Assembly (NCBI RefSeq): GCF_028640845.1
Contig: NC_080542.1
Span: forward strand, 129,354,580 to 129,418,579
Direction of reading: 5' to 3'
Length of the DNA stretch: 64,000 nt
Origin: Ahaetulla prasina
Taxonomy: Eukaryota; Chordata; Lepidosauria; Squamata; Colubridae
Both the position numbers and the translations under genes were made by a program. The notes below the pieces were generated by a model. It was given only the letters and a program-made list of their open reading frames with translations. It had not been told where the DNA came from and did not search any database. Shown here in pieces: positions 46,114 through 57,140 of the stretch (the stretch's first letter is position 1; every line of letters starts with the position of its first letter).

Positions 46114-46470
46114 ATGGCAATGTATGGAAGAAAATGAATAGTTAGAAGGATAGATAGGATAGAAAAAAGAAACGAGAGAATGGGACAAAAAAGAAAAATA
46201 CAATTAAAAGAAACGAGAGGGGGAATAAGGATATAAATATGAGAAGAATAAGGAAACGAAGTTGATGTAAAGAAGGAATATATGCTTTATGTCAATGTAT
46301 GTTATCTATTGTTGTTCTTTTTTGTTAAAAAAAATAAAAAAATATTTTTTTAAAAAAGAAAGAACATAGAGACCCAAATAATTTAAAAAAAAATTAAAAA
46401 CACACCTGGTTACAATTCTCTAATTCATGATGAAGTGAATGAATGTATGACAACAATTATATTTATAGAT

Positions 46471-46715
46471 GAGCTGCAGTGGTGCAGTGGTTAGAGTGCA
46501 GTACTACAAGCTATTTCTGCTGATCACCAGCTGCCAGCAGTTTGGCAGATCGAATTTTACCAGGCTCAGGGTTGACTCAGCCTTCCATCCTTCTGAGGTT
46601 AGTGAAATGAGGACCCAGATTGTTGGGGCAATATGCTGACTTTGTAAACTGCTTAGAGAGGGCTGTAAAGCACTGTAAAATGGTATATAAGTCTAAGTGC
46701 TATTGCTATTGCTAT
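46471..46715 (+). mobile_element. tRNA-derived SINE (Squam-type)
   Basis: The complete family layout is present: head gagctgcagtggtgcagtgg with ttagagtgcagtactaca, B-box-like gatcgaattttacc, body ggctcagggttgactcagcc and gaggacccagattgttgggg, tail gtctaagtgctattgctatt. Confidence 0.88.
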
Positions 46716-46892
46716 AGTTTGTTTGGGGAAATAATTCCTTTTAAAAGACAAGTCCATGTATGTATATAGGGAGCTGCTCTTTTTCCAGAGTGACTACTGA
46801 AGTCACATGCCTTGGAACTACACATAATATCTATGTTAGGCATTTCCCCCCCATTTGTATATTGTTATAAATCTAAGATTTGTTAATACTGA

Positions 46893-47117
46893 AGTAGTTT
46901 GGTCTAGTTCATAAGTTCATAAGTTTGGTCTAGTTCATAAATTCAAATCCCACCTTAGCCATGAAAGCCAGCTAAGTGTGTTTGGGCCAGTCACTCTTTC
47001 TTAGCCCAACCTACCCTACAAGGTAGTTGTTGTGGGAAAAATAGAAGGAGGAAATTTGGTTGGATATATTTGCAAAAAAATATTACTAGTGGAATAAAAC
47101 CAACCAACCAACCAACA
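46893..47117 (+). mobile_element. Second tRNA-derived SINE type, with duplicated head
   Basis: The layout agtttggtctagttcataa, aaatcccaccttagccatga, aagccagctaagtgtgtttg, ggccagtcactctttcttag, 'aaggtagttgttgtgggaaaaatag' ends in AT-rich sequence and a CCAA repeat (47097-47117). The same type is at 51771-51999. The phrase 'agtttggtctagttcataa' occurs twice, 25 bases apart, so the head is duplicated. Confidence 0.8.
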
Positions 47118-49690
47118 AATAAACAAAATTGCCAGTATGTTTGGGAGATTGTTGTCGAAATAGGAACACTGAAACATTATATATAATATTAATATTTTAC
47201 AAGATAAATATAGATGAGATATTTGGCATTAACCTTGTTTATTGGAATGTTATTTAGTTTCACTTCAAAAACATCTAAATAGGACAGGGTTCTAATAATA
47301 TATGCCCTGATTTGCAATCAGCCATCAGAATCCATCTAGCAATGCATTTTCAATCTCACCTAATGCAGTACTGTTTCTTCTCTCTAGAAATGCCTACAGG
47401 AAAGGTGATTGACTTTCCTGGAAGACAAAAATTAGAGGCATAACAGCAGGAATTGTCCAATGGAACAATGTGGCAGTCTGCAACTGGAACTTGCAAGATG
47501 ATCCAAAGTCATTTAGTACATCCAGCAATTTCTTAAACTGACTTATAATCAAACTGATACGAGCACAGAACAGAAGCAGCTTAGATAGTAAATTTGGAGT
47601 GTCCTTATTCCCAGACCATGAATTTCTCTCTTGATGTATTTTAGGTTTTTTTTTAAATCAGTTCCTACATTTTTAATTTTCCAGCCCATGGAAAGGATGT
47701 TTCTCATGTACAGTATCATAACTTTCTTTCCTTTCAATATCCTATTCACATTCCTTTAGCTTAGCATCTTTCATGCTCTGTTTCCTGGTATTCAAGAACA
47801 TCTTTTCAAAACACCTTCTTTCTCTCAAGTTTCTTGTCTTTTTCAGCTTTCTTCTACCTTACCTGTATTTCTTTGTTTCTTCTGGTTTAACCATTTTAAC
47901 CCTGTATTTGGTACTCAGCTGTTTTGAAACTCATCAAATTTGGTACTTAATGCATTTTTGACATGAAAATTTTATCCTGGTACTCATTGTTTGTTTGGTA
48001 CTCAATGCACAAGCTCAAACATGTCAGTGTTGCCTGCCTTGTAACTCACTACATTATTCCTTATGGCAAAAATTTGTTTGGTACTATTGTTTTGTTATAT
48101 ACCAAAGTACCACTGTACCATGATAACTGGTACTGCTACCAGCTTGGCTGACTTCAAAAATGGTTTGAACCAATTCATAGAAGTCATGGGGATCCATGGC
48201 TATTAGTCTTGTTGGCAGGGTCATCTGCTAGAGACTAGAGGACTTCCTTCTGCAAGCCACTGTGAGAACAAACATAGATTGTTAAGGCCAGGGGTCTGAG
48301 CCAGGAGGGCACTGATTATATCTTGTGTATGCTTTTTCCACTTACTGTACGAAGCTTTTTCTTTTATTTATATTTTAGCAGAATACTAGTGTTTAATCCT
48401 CACTTGTTCTATTTTATGGCTAAGCAAAGTTTGTTTTTCAAGATAGTCCTAGGCTTTAATTCTGGAGCAAAGCAAAACTACAGAATCGTTGTTAGTTGTT
48501 TTATTTGCATATATCTCACTGAAGTATCATTCACTTCAGCCATCCATTTAATGGCCTTTACAAACTGATCTATACCTTTTAAACTACTGTGAAGTTTGGT
48601 ATTTAGTGAGAGCTTTCAGGTTTGTTGAATATAATTCTGCCCAAGTAAATCAATCACAATATAGATTTCAACCATTTAGAAATATGTAGAGTAATATATA
48701 CTTTGAAAGTAAATATTCTGAAATACACACATACACACACACTGATGTGTGTAAACGTTGTAAGAATGCAAATTGTGGGCATTTAAATACAACTGATCCT
48801 TGTTCAGTGATCATTCAAAATTACATGCCACTGAACAAGGATATTTGTAATGGGTACACATATGAGATGGAATGCAATCTGGATTCCCATAAGGGAGGGA
48901 CTGTCTTCCAGAGGACTAAGATTCAGTGAAATTTAGTTTGCTTGGGAGAAAGAGGATCAGCATTTCTTCCTAGAACCTAATTTCTTCCTAGAACCTCTCA
49001 CAGTATATCTTTAATAATGCAAGTAGTTTGCTTTAGATTTCTGTTTATAGGTAAAGAACAATAAGCAAAATAGCTTAGACATAACTCAGCATGTCCTTCT
49101 TGGGCTTTAAGGTCTGACGTAACAGTTGCAGTTGTTGCAATGTCTCCATGGTCATGAGATCATGATTCAGGCACTATGCAACTGGTTCACAATTATGACA
49201 TGGCAGCACAATTGCCATTTGTGGATTCATTGCTGGCTTCCAATCAGCAAAGTCAACGGAGAAGCTCACTGATGGTCATGCCCAATATGTGATATTACAC
49301 TTTATGACTGCATTGTTTGGAGTTCTCAGTCCCAAATACTATTGTTAACCAAATACTAACTTTATAAATTTCAGTAGTACTTTGAAAAAAAATATGTATT
49401 GAAATACATATTTTAAAAGAAAATATACTTTGTGTTAGCTTTGGAAGCCATATTAGCACCAGAAGCTTCCATGCTGCCAACTCCATGACCTGGGAAAGTA
49501 GGAGGGGGAATTTAGAAGAGTGATTGTAGTTAGACATAATAACATTCTTCCCTTCGGTCAAGGTCATGGTGTTTATGCATCTAGAGGAGTGGTTGCAGGG
49601 ATGGCTCAAGTTGGGACAGATGGTGATTGGACCATGTGACAGACTGATGGGTGAAGGGGCTGGATTTGGGGTTTTGATTTACTGAGGTAA
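47118..49690. other. Mostly unclassified AT-rich DNA
   Basis: Weak repeat traces: 47900-48115 ends in ccaaagtaccactg|ta, possibly a TA-flanked MITE; 49107-49290 resembles a decayed minus copy of the Tigger-like MITE (ggtcatgagatcatgattca, then caatcagcaaagtcaac). No exon recognised. Confidence 0.35.
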
Positions 49691-49880
49691 ATCTTTTATT
49701 TTATTTTATTTTATTTTGTCATAACAGTATATATAAGCATTAACATGAAATAACTATATAATATATAAGCATGTATATGAGCAGAAGTATGTAATAACTA
49801 TATTAATTGGATATAATGAAGAGGAACAATAGGACAGGGAACGGTAGGCATGTTTGTGCTCTTATGCATGCCCCTTAATC
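49691..49880 (-). mobile_element. CR1-superfamily LINE 3' UTR fragment
   Basis: Begins with an ATTTT tail (49693-49717), then gtcataacagtatatataag and, further on, gacagggaacggtaggcatg and ctcttatgcatgcccc, matching the 3' UTR at 17620-18250. The coding part is lost. Confidence 0.75.
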
Positions 49881-50044
49881 TGTTTACTGTTAATCTGTTT
49901 ACTGTTCTGGTTTTCCCAGATGTGCCAGTATATCTACTCTAACAAAATGGAACTTTGAGAAATGCCTGCCTCAGAGTTTTAACTTGGAGTTAGGGACTTT
50001 CTGGAATGCTGACATTTTGATTTTGATACATTCATTCACATATA

Positions 50045-50432
50045 CAGGTATTCCTCGACTTACGATCAAAATTGAGCCCAAAATTTTTGTTGCTAAGTGA
50101 AACATTTGCTGAGTGAATTTTGCCCCATTTTATGACCATTCTTGCCACTGTTGTTAAGTGAATCATTGCAATTGTTAAGTTAGTAACATGGTTACATAAG
50201 TGAATTTGGCTTCCCCATGGACTTTGCTTGTTAGAAGGTTGCAAAAGATGACCCTGGGACACTGCCACCGTCATAAATATGAGTCAGTTGCCAAGTACCT
50301 GAACTTTGATCATGTGACCAGGGGGATGCTGCAATGATTGTAAATGTGAAAAATGGTCTTAAATAATTTTTTCAGTATCATTGTAATATTGAACAGTCAC
50401 TAAATGAACTATTGTAAGTCAAGGACTATCTG
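50045..50432 (+). mobile_element. Full-length Tigger-like MITE with TA duplication
   Basis: The ends caggtattcctcgactta and taagtcaaggactatctg are inverted repeats. TA flanks both sides (50043-50044 and 50433-50434). The 388-bp interior has repeated 'ttgttaagtgaat' phrases and no transposase. It serves as reference for the copies at 15466, 18692 and 41917. TA duplications and CAG ends fit pogo/Tigger-type mariner relatives. Confidence 0.88.
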
Positions 50433-50744
50433 TAAATGTATTAATTTTGCAAGGATGATTTTAAAGTGCCCCCATTTAAAATTATTAAATTAGTATTAAA
50501 ATTAGTTACAAGTATTCAACTTCAGCATATTCTGTAGAAATGGGGTTGAATTATGAAAAAAAGTGTATACTGCAAATGTGAAAATATGTTCCAATTTGTT
50601 CTCTGAGTTTAAAAATAACTTCCTCAAACTTTCTGCATTCTGATAAGAATGCTGTCACTCTTCTACATATTGTCAACAACACTACTTCTAATCTTAAGTG
50701 TCATCAAAAGAATTGCCAAGGTTTATAAATTGTTATTGAATTTT

Positions 50745-51092
50745 TTTTATTTTTATTTTTTATTTATTTATTTTGTCAAACACTACAATATATGTAAGTA
50801 TAAGCATGAAATAACTACATAAATGGAATACAACCAAAGGGAACATTAAGACAGGAATGGTAGGCATGCTGGTGATCTTATGCACGCCCCTTACAGACCT
50901 CTTAGGAATGGGGTGAGGTCAAAAGTAGACAGTCTTAGGTTAAAGTTTTGGGGATTTTGGGATGAGACCAAAGAGTTAGGTAGTGCATTCCAGGCATTAA
51001 CAACTCTGTTACTGAAGTCATATTTTCTACAATCAAGATTGGAGCGGTTCACTTTAAGTTTAAATCTATTGTGAGCTCGTGTATTGTTGTAT
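50745..51092 (-). mobile_element. CR1-superfamily LINE 3' end
   Basis: Has the family tail (ttatttattttgtcaaacac), UTR (gggaacattaagacaggaat) and the last ORF2 codons in reverse (ttccaggcattaacaactct corresponds to 'RVVNAWN'). It stops abruptly at 51092, where an L1 fragment begins. Confidence 0.8.
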
Positions 51093-52195
51093 TGAACAGA
51101 GAATGAATAAGTGAAGCATTGCGTGATTCAGTGGGGAAAGAATTTTGGGTATAATATAATATTTGAACAATGGGAAAACATATGGACAAAGAGTTTAAAA
51201 CATATATTAAATTGTAATCTAAAAGAAATTTTTTATAAAATGATGTACTGTTGGTATTTAACATTAGATAAATTGTCAGAAATTTTTTTTAAATGTATGT
51301 GGGAAATGTAAATACAAAGAAGGAACTTTTTGCTATCTTTCATGCACTTGTGACAAAACAAAGAAATACTGGGGTAAGATTCATATTTTAACAGAATATT
51401 AAAGTGAATATTAAAATTAAATCAGAGACTTTTTGTTTAGGTTTAATCGAAAAAGTGCTTGAAAAAAATCTGGAGCTTTGCTGTTATATATGTTGACAAC
51501 ACAAAAATGGAAAGATATTTTAATTACCACAATGGATGAAGGATGGAAACAAACCAATAGAAAAAGCAAAAATGGTTAAATTAAATGCTGTACTCAAAAA
51601 AAATAATTCATCAAACTGTTTCTACTTGGAAACTGCTTATGAATTTTGTTTTTGAATGGTAAAAAATTGGAACTTTGACTTTGGGTTTTGATGATTTGAC
51701 GAGTTCGTTATTATGGAAATGAATAGGACATATTTTATTGTATTTAACTTTATTATTTATTATTATTTAATATTTAATATATTTTTTTTTATTTAAATAG
51801 CTCAAGCAGAGAACATATCTAACACTCTTTCGCCTTCTTACTTTTCCCACAACACCAACACTGTGAGGTGAGTTGGGCTGAGAGAAAATGACTGACCCAT
51901 ACCTCCAGCTGGCTTTAATGGCTAAGCTAGACTTGAACACATGGTCTCCAGGTTTCTAAACTGGTGTTTCAACCACTGAATCAAACTGGCTTTCTCCATT
52001 TAAGCATTTAAATATTAAATATGTAAAAATAAAATGTTGATACTGTAATGTTAATATGCTAAAAAGAGCTGGAAGTCAATGCTTCCCTTTCTCTTTTCTC
52101 CTTATCCTATTCTTTTTCCTTTCTCTCCCCCTCTTTCCCATTATTTTATTTTCACTGGTATTTTATACTTTAATAAAATTAAAAAAATAATTTAT
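51093..52195 (+). mobile_element. 5'-truncated L1 with nested SINE
   Basis: The + strand encodes in broken frames KEIFYKMMYCWYLTLDKLSE (51220-51280), the L1 ORF2 C-terminal segment that also occurs in the 58-62 kb copies as ENFYKMFYRWHLDPKKLS. A C-rich tract precedes the A-rich tail (about 52165-52195). A SINE on the opposite strand sits at 51771-51999. Confidence 0.72.
51771..51999 (-). mobile_element. tRNA-derived SINE (type of 46893)
   Basis: In reverse: head agccagtttgattcagtgg, B-box-like gttcaagtctagc, body aaagccagctggaggtatgg and gtcattttctctcagcccaa, then ctcacctcacagtgttggtg. The A/T tail is at 51771-51790. Confidence 0.82.
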
Positions 52196-53326
52196 AAATA
52201 ACATCAGATTATTATTTTTTTCAAATTCTCATTTCCTAACAATCAAGAATAATCTCATTTTCTATTAGAACATTTTTAAAGGGCATTGAACTCACTTTTT
52301 AAAAGCAATTTCACTGCAGGTACTAGTTCTCCAGTATACAAGTGGTATTTAAAAAGGAAAATACACATTAACTTTTATAGGGTTACCATGACCTGGAAGT
52401 ATTCAGATATATCAAATCAAGGGAATGCCATATCCATCAATATCCCATGGATAGTTATTATAATGGTATTTATATTGTTTGCAGTATCCCACAAAACATC
52501 AAATTATTTTGGGTGGGCTTTTAACATCTTCGGTTCTGAGCTCATGTCTTAACCTCCTTTCCTTTTTCTCCCTTTTCTTCTTCCAACTCCAGCTTCTTAT
52601 TTGAAAAGCAATCCAGTGCAAACTCTGTAATGTAAATGTGTTACTAATGAACTTAAGTTAAGCTTTTCAGGCTGCATTCAATATACCCACAGTGAGAATT
52701 TTGAAGTCACCAGAGTTCAGGGTTCATTTTGCCAAAGCATTTGTTCCTCTTCGAAAGCTTCATATGCAGCAAAGCAGCATGTGATTGGAATGCCTAAGAC
52801 GGGGACAATATTCCAGGTTATCACTAAAATAGAAAGGATTAAAACGACACTTTGAAATACAGCTCTGAAAGCAGGATGTAATATGGAAAACATTTTCAAA
52901 GAAAGGAAAAGGATTTACATGCTGCCTAAGGATTAGGGAAATGCTGTTAAAAGAGGTAATAAGAAGGTTGCAGCTATGTTTTTGCTAAGAGAAACCAACG
53001 GGAGGGGGGGGGAGGTCAAGGAATCGTTCAGGATGCAAAGAATAGGATTTGTATATGGTTGTAATTTGCATAAATTATATGTGTAGGCCAGCACGGTGTT
53101 TTAGAACATAGCATGGGTAATGCATCATATAAATTGGGAGCATTTTCTGGCCAAGAAACATTTTAAGGATGATTACAAATCCTGTACTCTCCTCACTTTA
53201 GCTTAATACGAGACTGGTCTGACCAGAATGTACAAACAGGAAACTAGAAACATAAATGGAAAATAGTATTGTTCTAAAAGGGAGCTGAGGTTTGCCTATA
53301 TATCATTTCCCCAAAACCATAAAACA

Positions 53327-53328
<2 letters not shown>
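52196..53328. other. Unclassified AT-rich DNA
   Basis: No repeat family or exon recognised. Includes a short G run at 53004-53013. Confidence 0.35.

Positions 53329-53420
<92 letters not shown>
53329..53420. repeat. (AAT)n microsatellite, about 30 units
   Basis: A pure trinucleotide run at the 3' tail of the adjacent minus-strand LINE. It probably expanded from that LINE's A/T-rich tail. Confidence 0.97.
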
Positions 53421-55025
53421 TTTTAATTTATAGACCGCCCTTCTCCTGAAGGACTCAGGGCGGTGAACAGCCAGTTAAAATACAGGAAAAAAGACAATAT
53501 TAAAAACAACCCTTAAAAAACTCATTCAGTTGGCCAAAACTAAAACATAGTTACACCCTATAAATTACTAAAAATTTAAAACCCCAATTAATCAAATTAA
53601 AATTTTAAAAAATCAAGCCAGTCCAGCGAGACGGAACAAATAGGTTTTAAGTTCACGGTGAAAGGTCCTAAGGTCAGACAATTGTCGGAGTCCAGGGGGA
53701 AGCTCGTTCCACAGGGTAGGAGCCCCCACAGAGAAGGCCCTCCCTCTGGGGGCCGCCAGTCGACATTGTTTGGCTGACGGCACCCTAAGGAGTCCCTCTC
53801 TGTGAGAACGCACCAGTCGCTGGGAGATTGAAGCCGGCAGAAGACGGTCCCGTAAATATCCCGGTCCTAAGCCATGGAGCGCTTTAAAGGTGGTAACCAA
53901 TACCTTGAAACGCACCTGGAAGACAACAGGTAGCCAGTGCAGTCTGCGCAGGAGAGGTGTTAGGTGGGAGGTACGTGCTGCTCCCTCAATAAACCGCGCA
54001 GCCGCATTCTGGACTAACTGGAGTCTCCGTGTGCTCTTCAAGGGGAGCCCCATGTAGAGAGCATTGCAGTAGTCCAAGCGAGATGTAACGAGAGCATGAA
54101 TGACCATGCATAGGGCATCCCAGTCAAGGAAGGGACGCAACTGGCGGATCAGGCGAACCTGATAAAAAGCTCTCCTGGAGACGGTCATCAAATGGTCTTC
54201 AAAAGACAACCGTCCATCCAGGAGCACGCCCAAGTTGCGCACCTTCTCCGTCTGGGCCAATGACTCGCCCCTGATGTACAGCTGCACCTGCAGCTGACTG
54301 TACCGGGGTGCCGGCATCCACAGCCACTCCGTCTTGGAGGGATTGAGCTTGAGCCTGTTCCTCCCCATCCAGACCTGTACGACTTCCAAACACCGGGACA
54401 GCACTTTGATAGCTTCGTTGGGCCTGGGGTGGAAAAGTACAGCGGAGTGTCATCAGCGTACAGCTGATATCTCACCCCAAAACCACTGATGATCTCACCC
54501 AGCGGCTTCATATAGATGTTGAACAGGAGAGGCGAGAGGATCGACCCCTGCGGCACCCCACACAGGAGGCACTTCGGGGTCGATCTCTGCCTCCCTGTCA
54601 ACACCGTTTGCGTCCGGTCAGAGAGGTAGGAGGAGAACCACCGATAAACGGTGCGTCCCACTCCCAACCCCTCTAGCCAGCGCAGCAGGATACCATGGTC
54701 GATGGTATCAAAAGCTGCTGAGAGGTCCAATAGGACCAGGGCAGAGGAATAACCCTTATCCCTGGCCCTCCAGAGATCATCCACCAACGCGACCAAAGCC
54801 GTCTCAGTACTGTAACCAGGTTGGAAACCGGACTGGAACGGGTCTAGATAGACAGTTTCATCCAGGTACTGGGGTAGCTGACATGCCACCGCACTCTCTA
54901 CAACCTTCGCCGTGAAGCGAAGATTGGAGACTGGATGGTAATTACCTAAAACAGTTGGGTCCAGGGAAGGCTTCTTGAGGAGAGGTCTCACCACTGCCTC
55001 TTTCAAGGCAGCGGTTGTCTGAACA
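53421..55025 (-). mobile_element. L2-like LINE, RT to 3' end, best preserved copy
   Basis: Two long minus-strand frames, 54188-55006 (272 codons) and 53613-54404 (263 codons), carry ORF2 from just before the RT palm to the stop; a frame change near 54430 separates them. Seen: PLLKKPSLDPTVLGNYHPVS, motif A LLDLSAAFDTIDHGILL, motif B GVPQGSILSPLLFN, motif C YQLYADDT (catalytic residues present), then KLNPSKTEWLWM, LVQNAAARFIEG and APTLWNELPPGLRQL. The 3' UTR hairpin ccgcccttctcctgaagga leads to the AAT tail. The endonuclease and N-terminal RT are absent (5' truncation at about 55025), so it cannot move by itself. Frames overlap because of the frameshift. Confidence 0.9.
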
Positions 55026-55133
55026 ATTGTTAGTATGAAAAATATCCTATGTGTGAACTTGAAATTTTTTTAAAAAAGAAATACAGGCTTTCAGTACTGA
55101 AATCTCTTCCTAGGGATGGAGCCAAATATTAAG

Positions 55134-55204
55134 ATTATTTATTTATTTATTTATTTATTCATTCATTCATTCATTCATTCATTCATTCACTCATTCATTC
55201 ATTC
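55134..55204. repeat. ATTT/ATTC tetranucleotide repeat
   Basis: About 6 units of TTTA followed by about 11 of TTCA, seen directly. Confidence 0.93.
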
Positions 55205-55244
55205 GCCATATGGCAAAAATGTTAAAAAGTACATCGCTGTTACA

Positions 55245-55680
55245 TTCTCAATGAGCAAATTAGCCATTTCAAACCCCTCCAATCCATATATGCAGCAGAC
55301 CGACACCCACTATGAAGATGTAGCACGACCACAAAGCCAAACAACAGCTATGCAGCTCACCAGCTCAAATCCCCCTGCAACACAGACTAAACTGAGCACA
55401 AACAAGCCCCCACCAACACAGGACACACCCCCAGCCAATCAGAGCACAAACCCCCCGCCCATCCAATCAGAGCACAGCCAAGCTCCCACCCAATCAGTTC
55501 AAACCCCCACTAGCAGTTAAAAGGAAGAAACAGCTGCGATCACACATTGCTCCCAGAAGCACGAAGCTGAAGCCTGAAGATGACGAATGAGACTTCGTCG
55601 AAACGTCGCCAAGACACTTCCAATTTTACACGGGAGAAAACCCGAACAACCAAAGACAGCACAATATATATATATTGTGC
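55245..55680 (+). mobile_element. Penelope-like element 3' UTR
   Basis: Closely matches the + strand arm at 45738-46078 and the minus arm at 44960-45312: ccatttcaaacccctccaat, gcagctcaccagctcaaatc, gccaatcagagcacaaaccc, agcacgaagctgaagcctga, gaaacgtcgccaagacac. There is no coding part. It ends in a TA repeat at 55665-55676 and abuts a CR1 fragment. Confidence 0.82.
55575..55618 (+). ncRNA. Hammerhead-like ribozyme motif (candidate)
   Basis: The order CTGAAGA, then a possible stem GACGA/TCGTC with an 8-base loop, then GAAAC resembles the hammerhead core (CUGANGA - stem II - GAAA). Penelope-like elements are known to carry hammerhead motifs. There is one extra base (T) between CTGAAGA and stem II, and I could not confirm stems I and III. 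The + strand copy at 45985-46028 keeps the order but has two G-to-A changes that weaken the stem. Confidence 0.35.
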
Positions 55681-55682
55681 TG

Positions 55683-55842
55683 GAGCACCCACAACTTTTG
55701 AAAGCAAGCTGTCTCACTGGTTGATTGTTCTTCCTGTCAGGAAATTTCTCCTTAGTTCTAAGTTGCTTCTTTCCTTGGTTAATTTTTCATCCATTGCTTC
55801 TTGTCTTGCTTCTGGGTGTTTTGGAAAATAAGTCAAATCTAT
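55683..55842 (-). mobile_element. CR1 LINE fragment near the 3' end
   Basis: On the minus strand it reads as the CR1 ORF2 C-terminal region (55690-55830: cacccacaacttttgaaagc, aagctgtctcactggttgat, gtcaggaaatttctccttag, ccattgcttcttgtcttgct). Both ends are truncated. Confidence 0.75.
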
Positions 55843-55844
55843 GG

Positions 55845-56335
55845 GAAGAAATATCCATTTGGTTCAGTTCCAAGCTGGGAGAAAGACACTGGAGACAAAA
55901 TGGAGGCTGGAGGATGATTGGAAAGTGGGTCCATTTATTGATGAAAAGAACCACCAGGGTTTGTGGTTCTGGGCAGCTGACAAAATGGAGTTGAAAATGG
56001 GCTTTTAAAAATACGTTCTCTGGGTTTTGTATTGAGCTTCCTGTACCTGTGCAAGAACATCTATTCTATTGGCTGTTGTCAGATTCCTATGTGGCCATGT
56101 AGGGGTTATGTATGGGTCATAGCTGGCTCTATAGGCAAAAGATGAAATGCAAATCCTTTGTCTGAGCTCCTAGGTTTGGTTTGTTCTGAGATGATGCAAT
56201 GAAGGGGCTTGTATTCTGAAAGGATTGGGCAATTCCTATTGTGGCTTAATGGATCTTGAGTGAGGGCTAATCCTACTCTTCTGCCTTTGTTCAAACTTTG
56301 CTGCAGAGAGTTTCAAAATATCCTGTCTTGAATGG
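55845..56335 (-). mobile_element. Possible LTR-like sequence
   Basis: Read on the minus strand it has AATAAA near its right third (reverse of tttatt at 55937-55942) followed by a C/T-rich stretch, a layout seen in LTRs. Short frames have no domain. No TG...CA ends or target duplication were found. About two thirds of it is repeated at 59372-59717 by the tandem duplication. Confidence 0.35.
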
Positions 56336-56342
56336 ATTACTA

Positions 56343-56825
56343 AAAGAATAGAATAAAATAGAATTTTTATTGGCCAAGTGTGATTGGACACACAAGGAAT
56401 TTGTCTTGATGGATATGCTCTCAGTGTACATAAAAGAAAAGATGCGTTCATCAAGGCACAACATTTACAACACAATTGATGGTCAATATATCAATATAAA
56501 TCATAAGGATTGCCAGCAACAAAGTCATACAGTCATAAGTGGAAAGAGATTGGTGATGGGAACTATGAGAAGATTAATAGTAGTGCAGATTTAGTAAATA
56601 GTTTGACAGTGTTGAGGGAATTATTTGTTTAGCAGAGTGATGGCCTTTGGGAAAAAACTGTTCTTGTGTCTAGTTGTTCTGTTGTGCAGTGCTCTATAGC
56701 GTCGTTTTGAGGGTAGGAGTTGAAACAGTTTATGTCCTGGATGTGAGGGATCTGTAAATATTTTCACGGCCCTCTTCTTGATTTGTGCAGTATACAGGTC
56801 CTCAATGGAAGGCAAATTGGTAGCA
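56343..56825 (-). mobile_element. Rex1-like LINE 3' end, copy 1
   Basis: The minus-strand frame 56621-56815 contains HPGHKLFQLLPSKRRYRAL and NRTTRHKNSFFPKAITLLN, the conserved ORF2 C-terminus (LLPSxRRYR...NSFxPxAI) of Rex1/L2-group LINEs. The 3' UTR reads in reverse to 'ttccttgtgtgtccaatcac' and an AGAAT repeat tail at 56344-56361. Only the last part of the element is present. Confidence 0.75.
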
Positions 56826-56984
56826 ATGCCTCCCCCGTACCTGCTGGGGCTATTAAGAAAGACTGAGTCTGTTTCCTGCCTCTAAAAAAACACGTTTTTC
56901 CATTTCTCCCTTTAGGAAAACATAATATTCTGCCTTTTTAACATATTTCTCAAAATATTTCATTCTTTTAGGAGAGGAGTGGAT

Positions 56985-57126
56985 GTTGACTTCCTACAAC
57001 ACCTTCTTCTTTATGGCAGCCCCTTAAATATTGTAACACTGCTATCATGTGTGTCTCCCCCCCCCCATCTTTCTTTCTACTAGATTAGATAAACCCAGTT
57101 CCTGCAACCTCTTCTGGGTTGCATAC
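56985..57126 (-). mobile_element. CR1 piece carrying the L1 insertion, copy 1
   Basis: gacttcctacaacaccttct, tttatggcagccccttaaat, 'ctgctatcatgtgtgtctcc' and cccagttcctgcaacctctt match, in reverse, the CR1 region on the + strand at 63720-63840. The L1 follows at its right end. Confidence 0.7.
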
Positions 57127-57140
57127 AAAAATCCCTTAGA

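Larger units (their letters stand above)
44589..46357 (+). mobile_element. 5'-truncated L1 with 18-bp target duplication
   Basis: Perfect 18-bp direct repeats, GAAAGAACATAGAGACCC, flank the insertion (44571-44588 and 46358-46375). The 5' part encodes an ORF2 C-terminus (44627-44854: GIFNTKYSKEIGYLILH..., AARIVYAQKWKNEN, EEEVINKILECAEMDKL). The 3' UTR resumes at about 46115 and ends in an A-rich tail (46327-46357). Between these, a Penelope-like sequence with inverted arms (44940-46078) and a CA repeat are inserted. L1 5' truncation and long duplications are typical of target-primed reverse transcription. Confidence 0.9.

Noticed and set aside
48117..48929. Frames of 60-81 codons as small genes
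   Set aside because: AT-rich DNA with no coding signature; low-complexity hydrophobic translations.
57049..57140. Start of the 197-codon frame as a true protein N-terminus
   Set aside because: The first 31 codons are antisense CR1 and the L1 target duplication. Only the part after 57140 is L1 ORF2.
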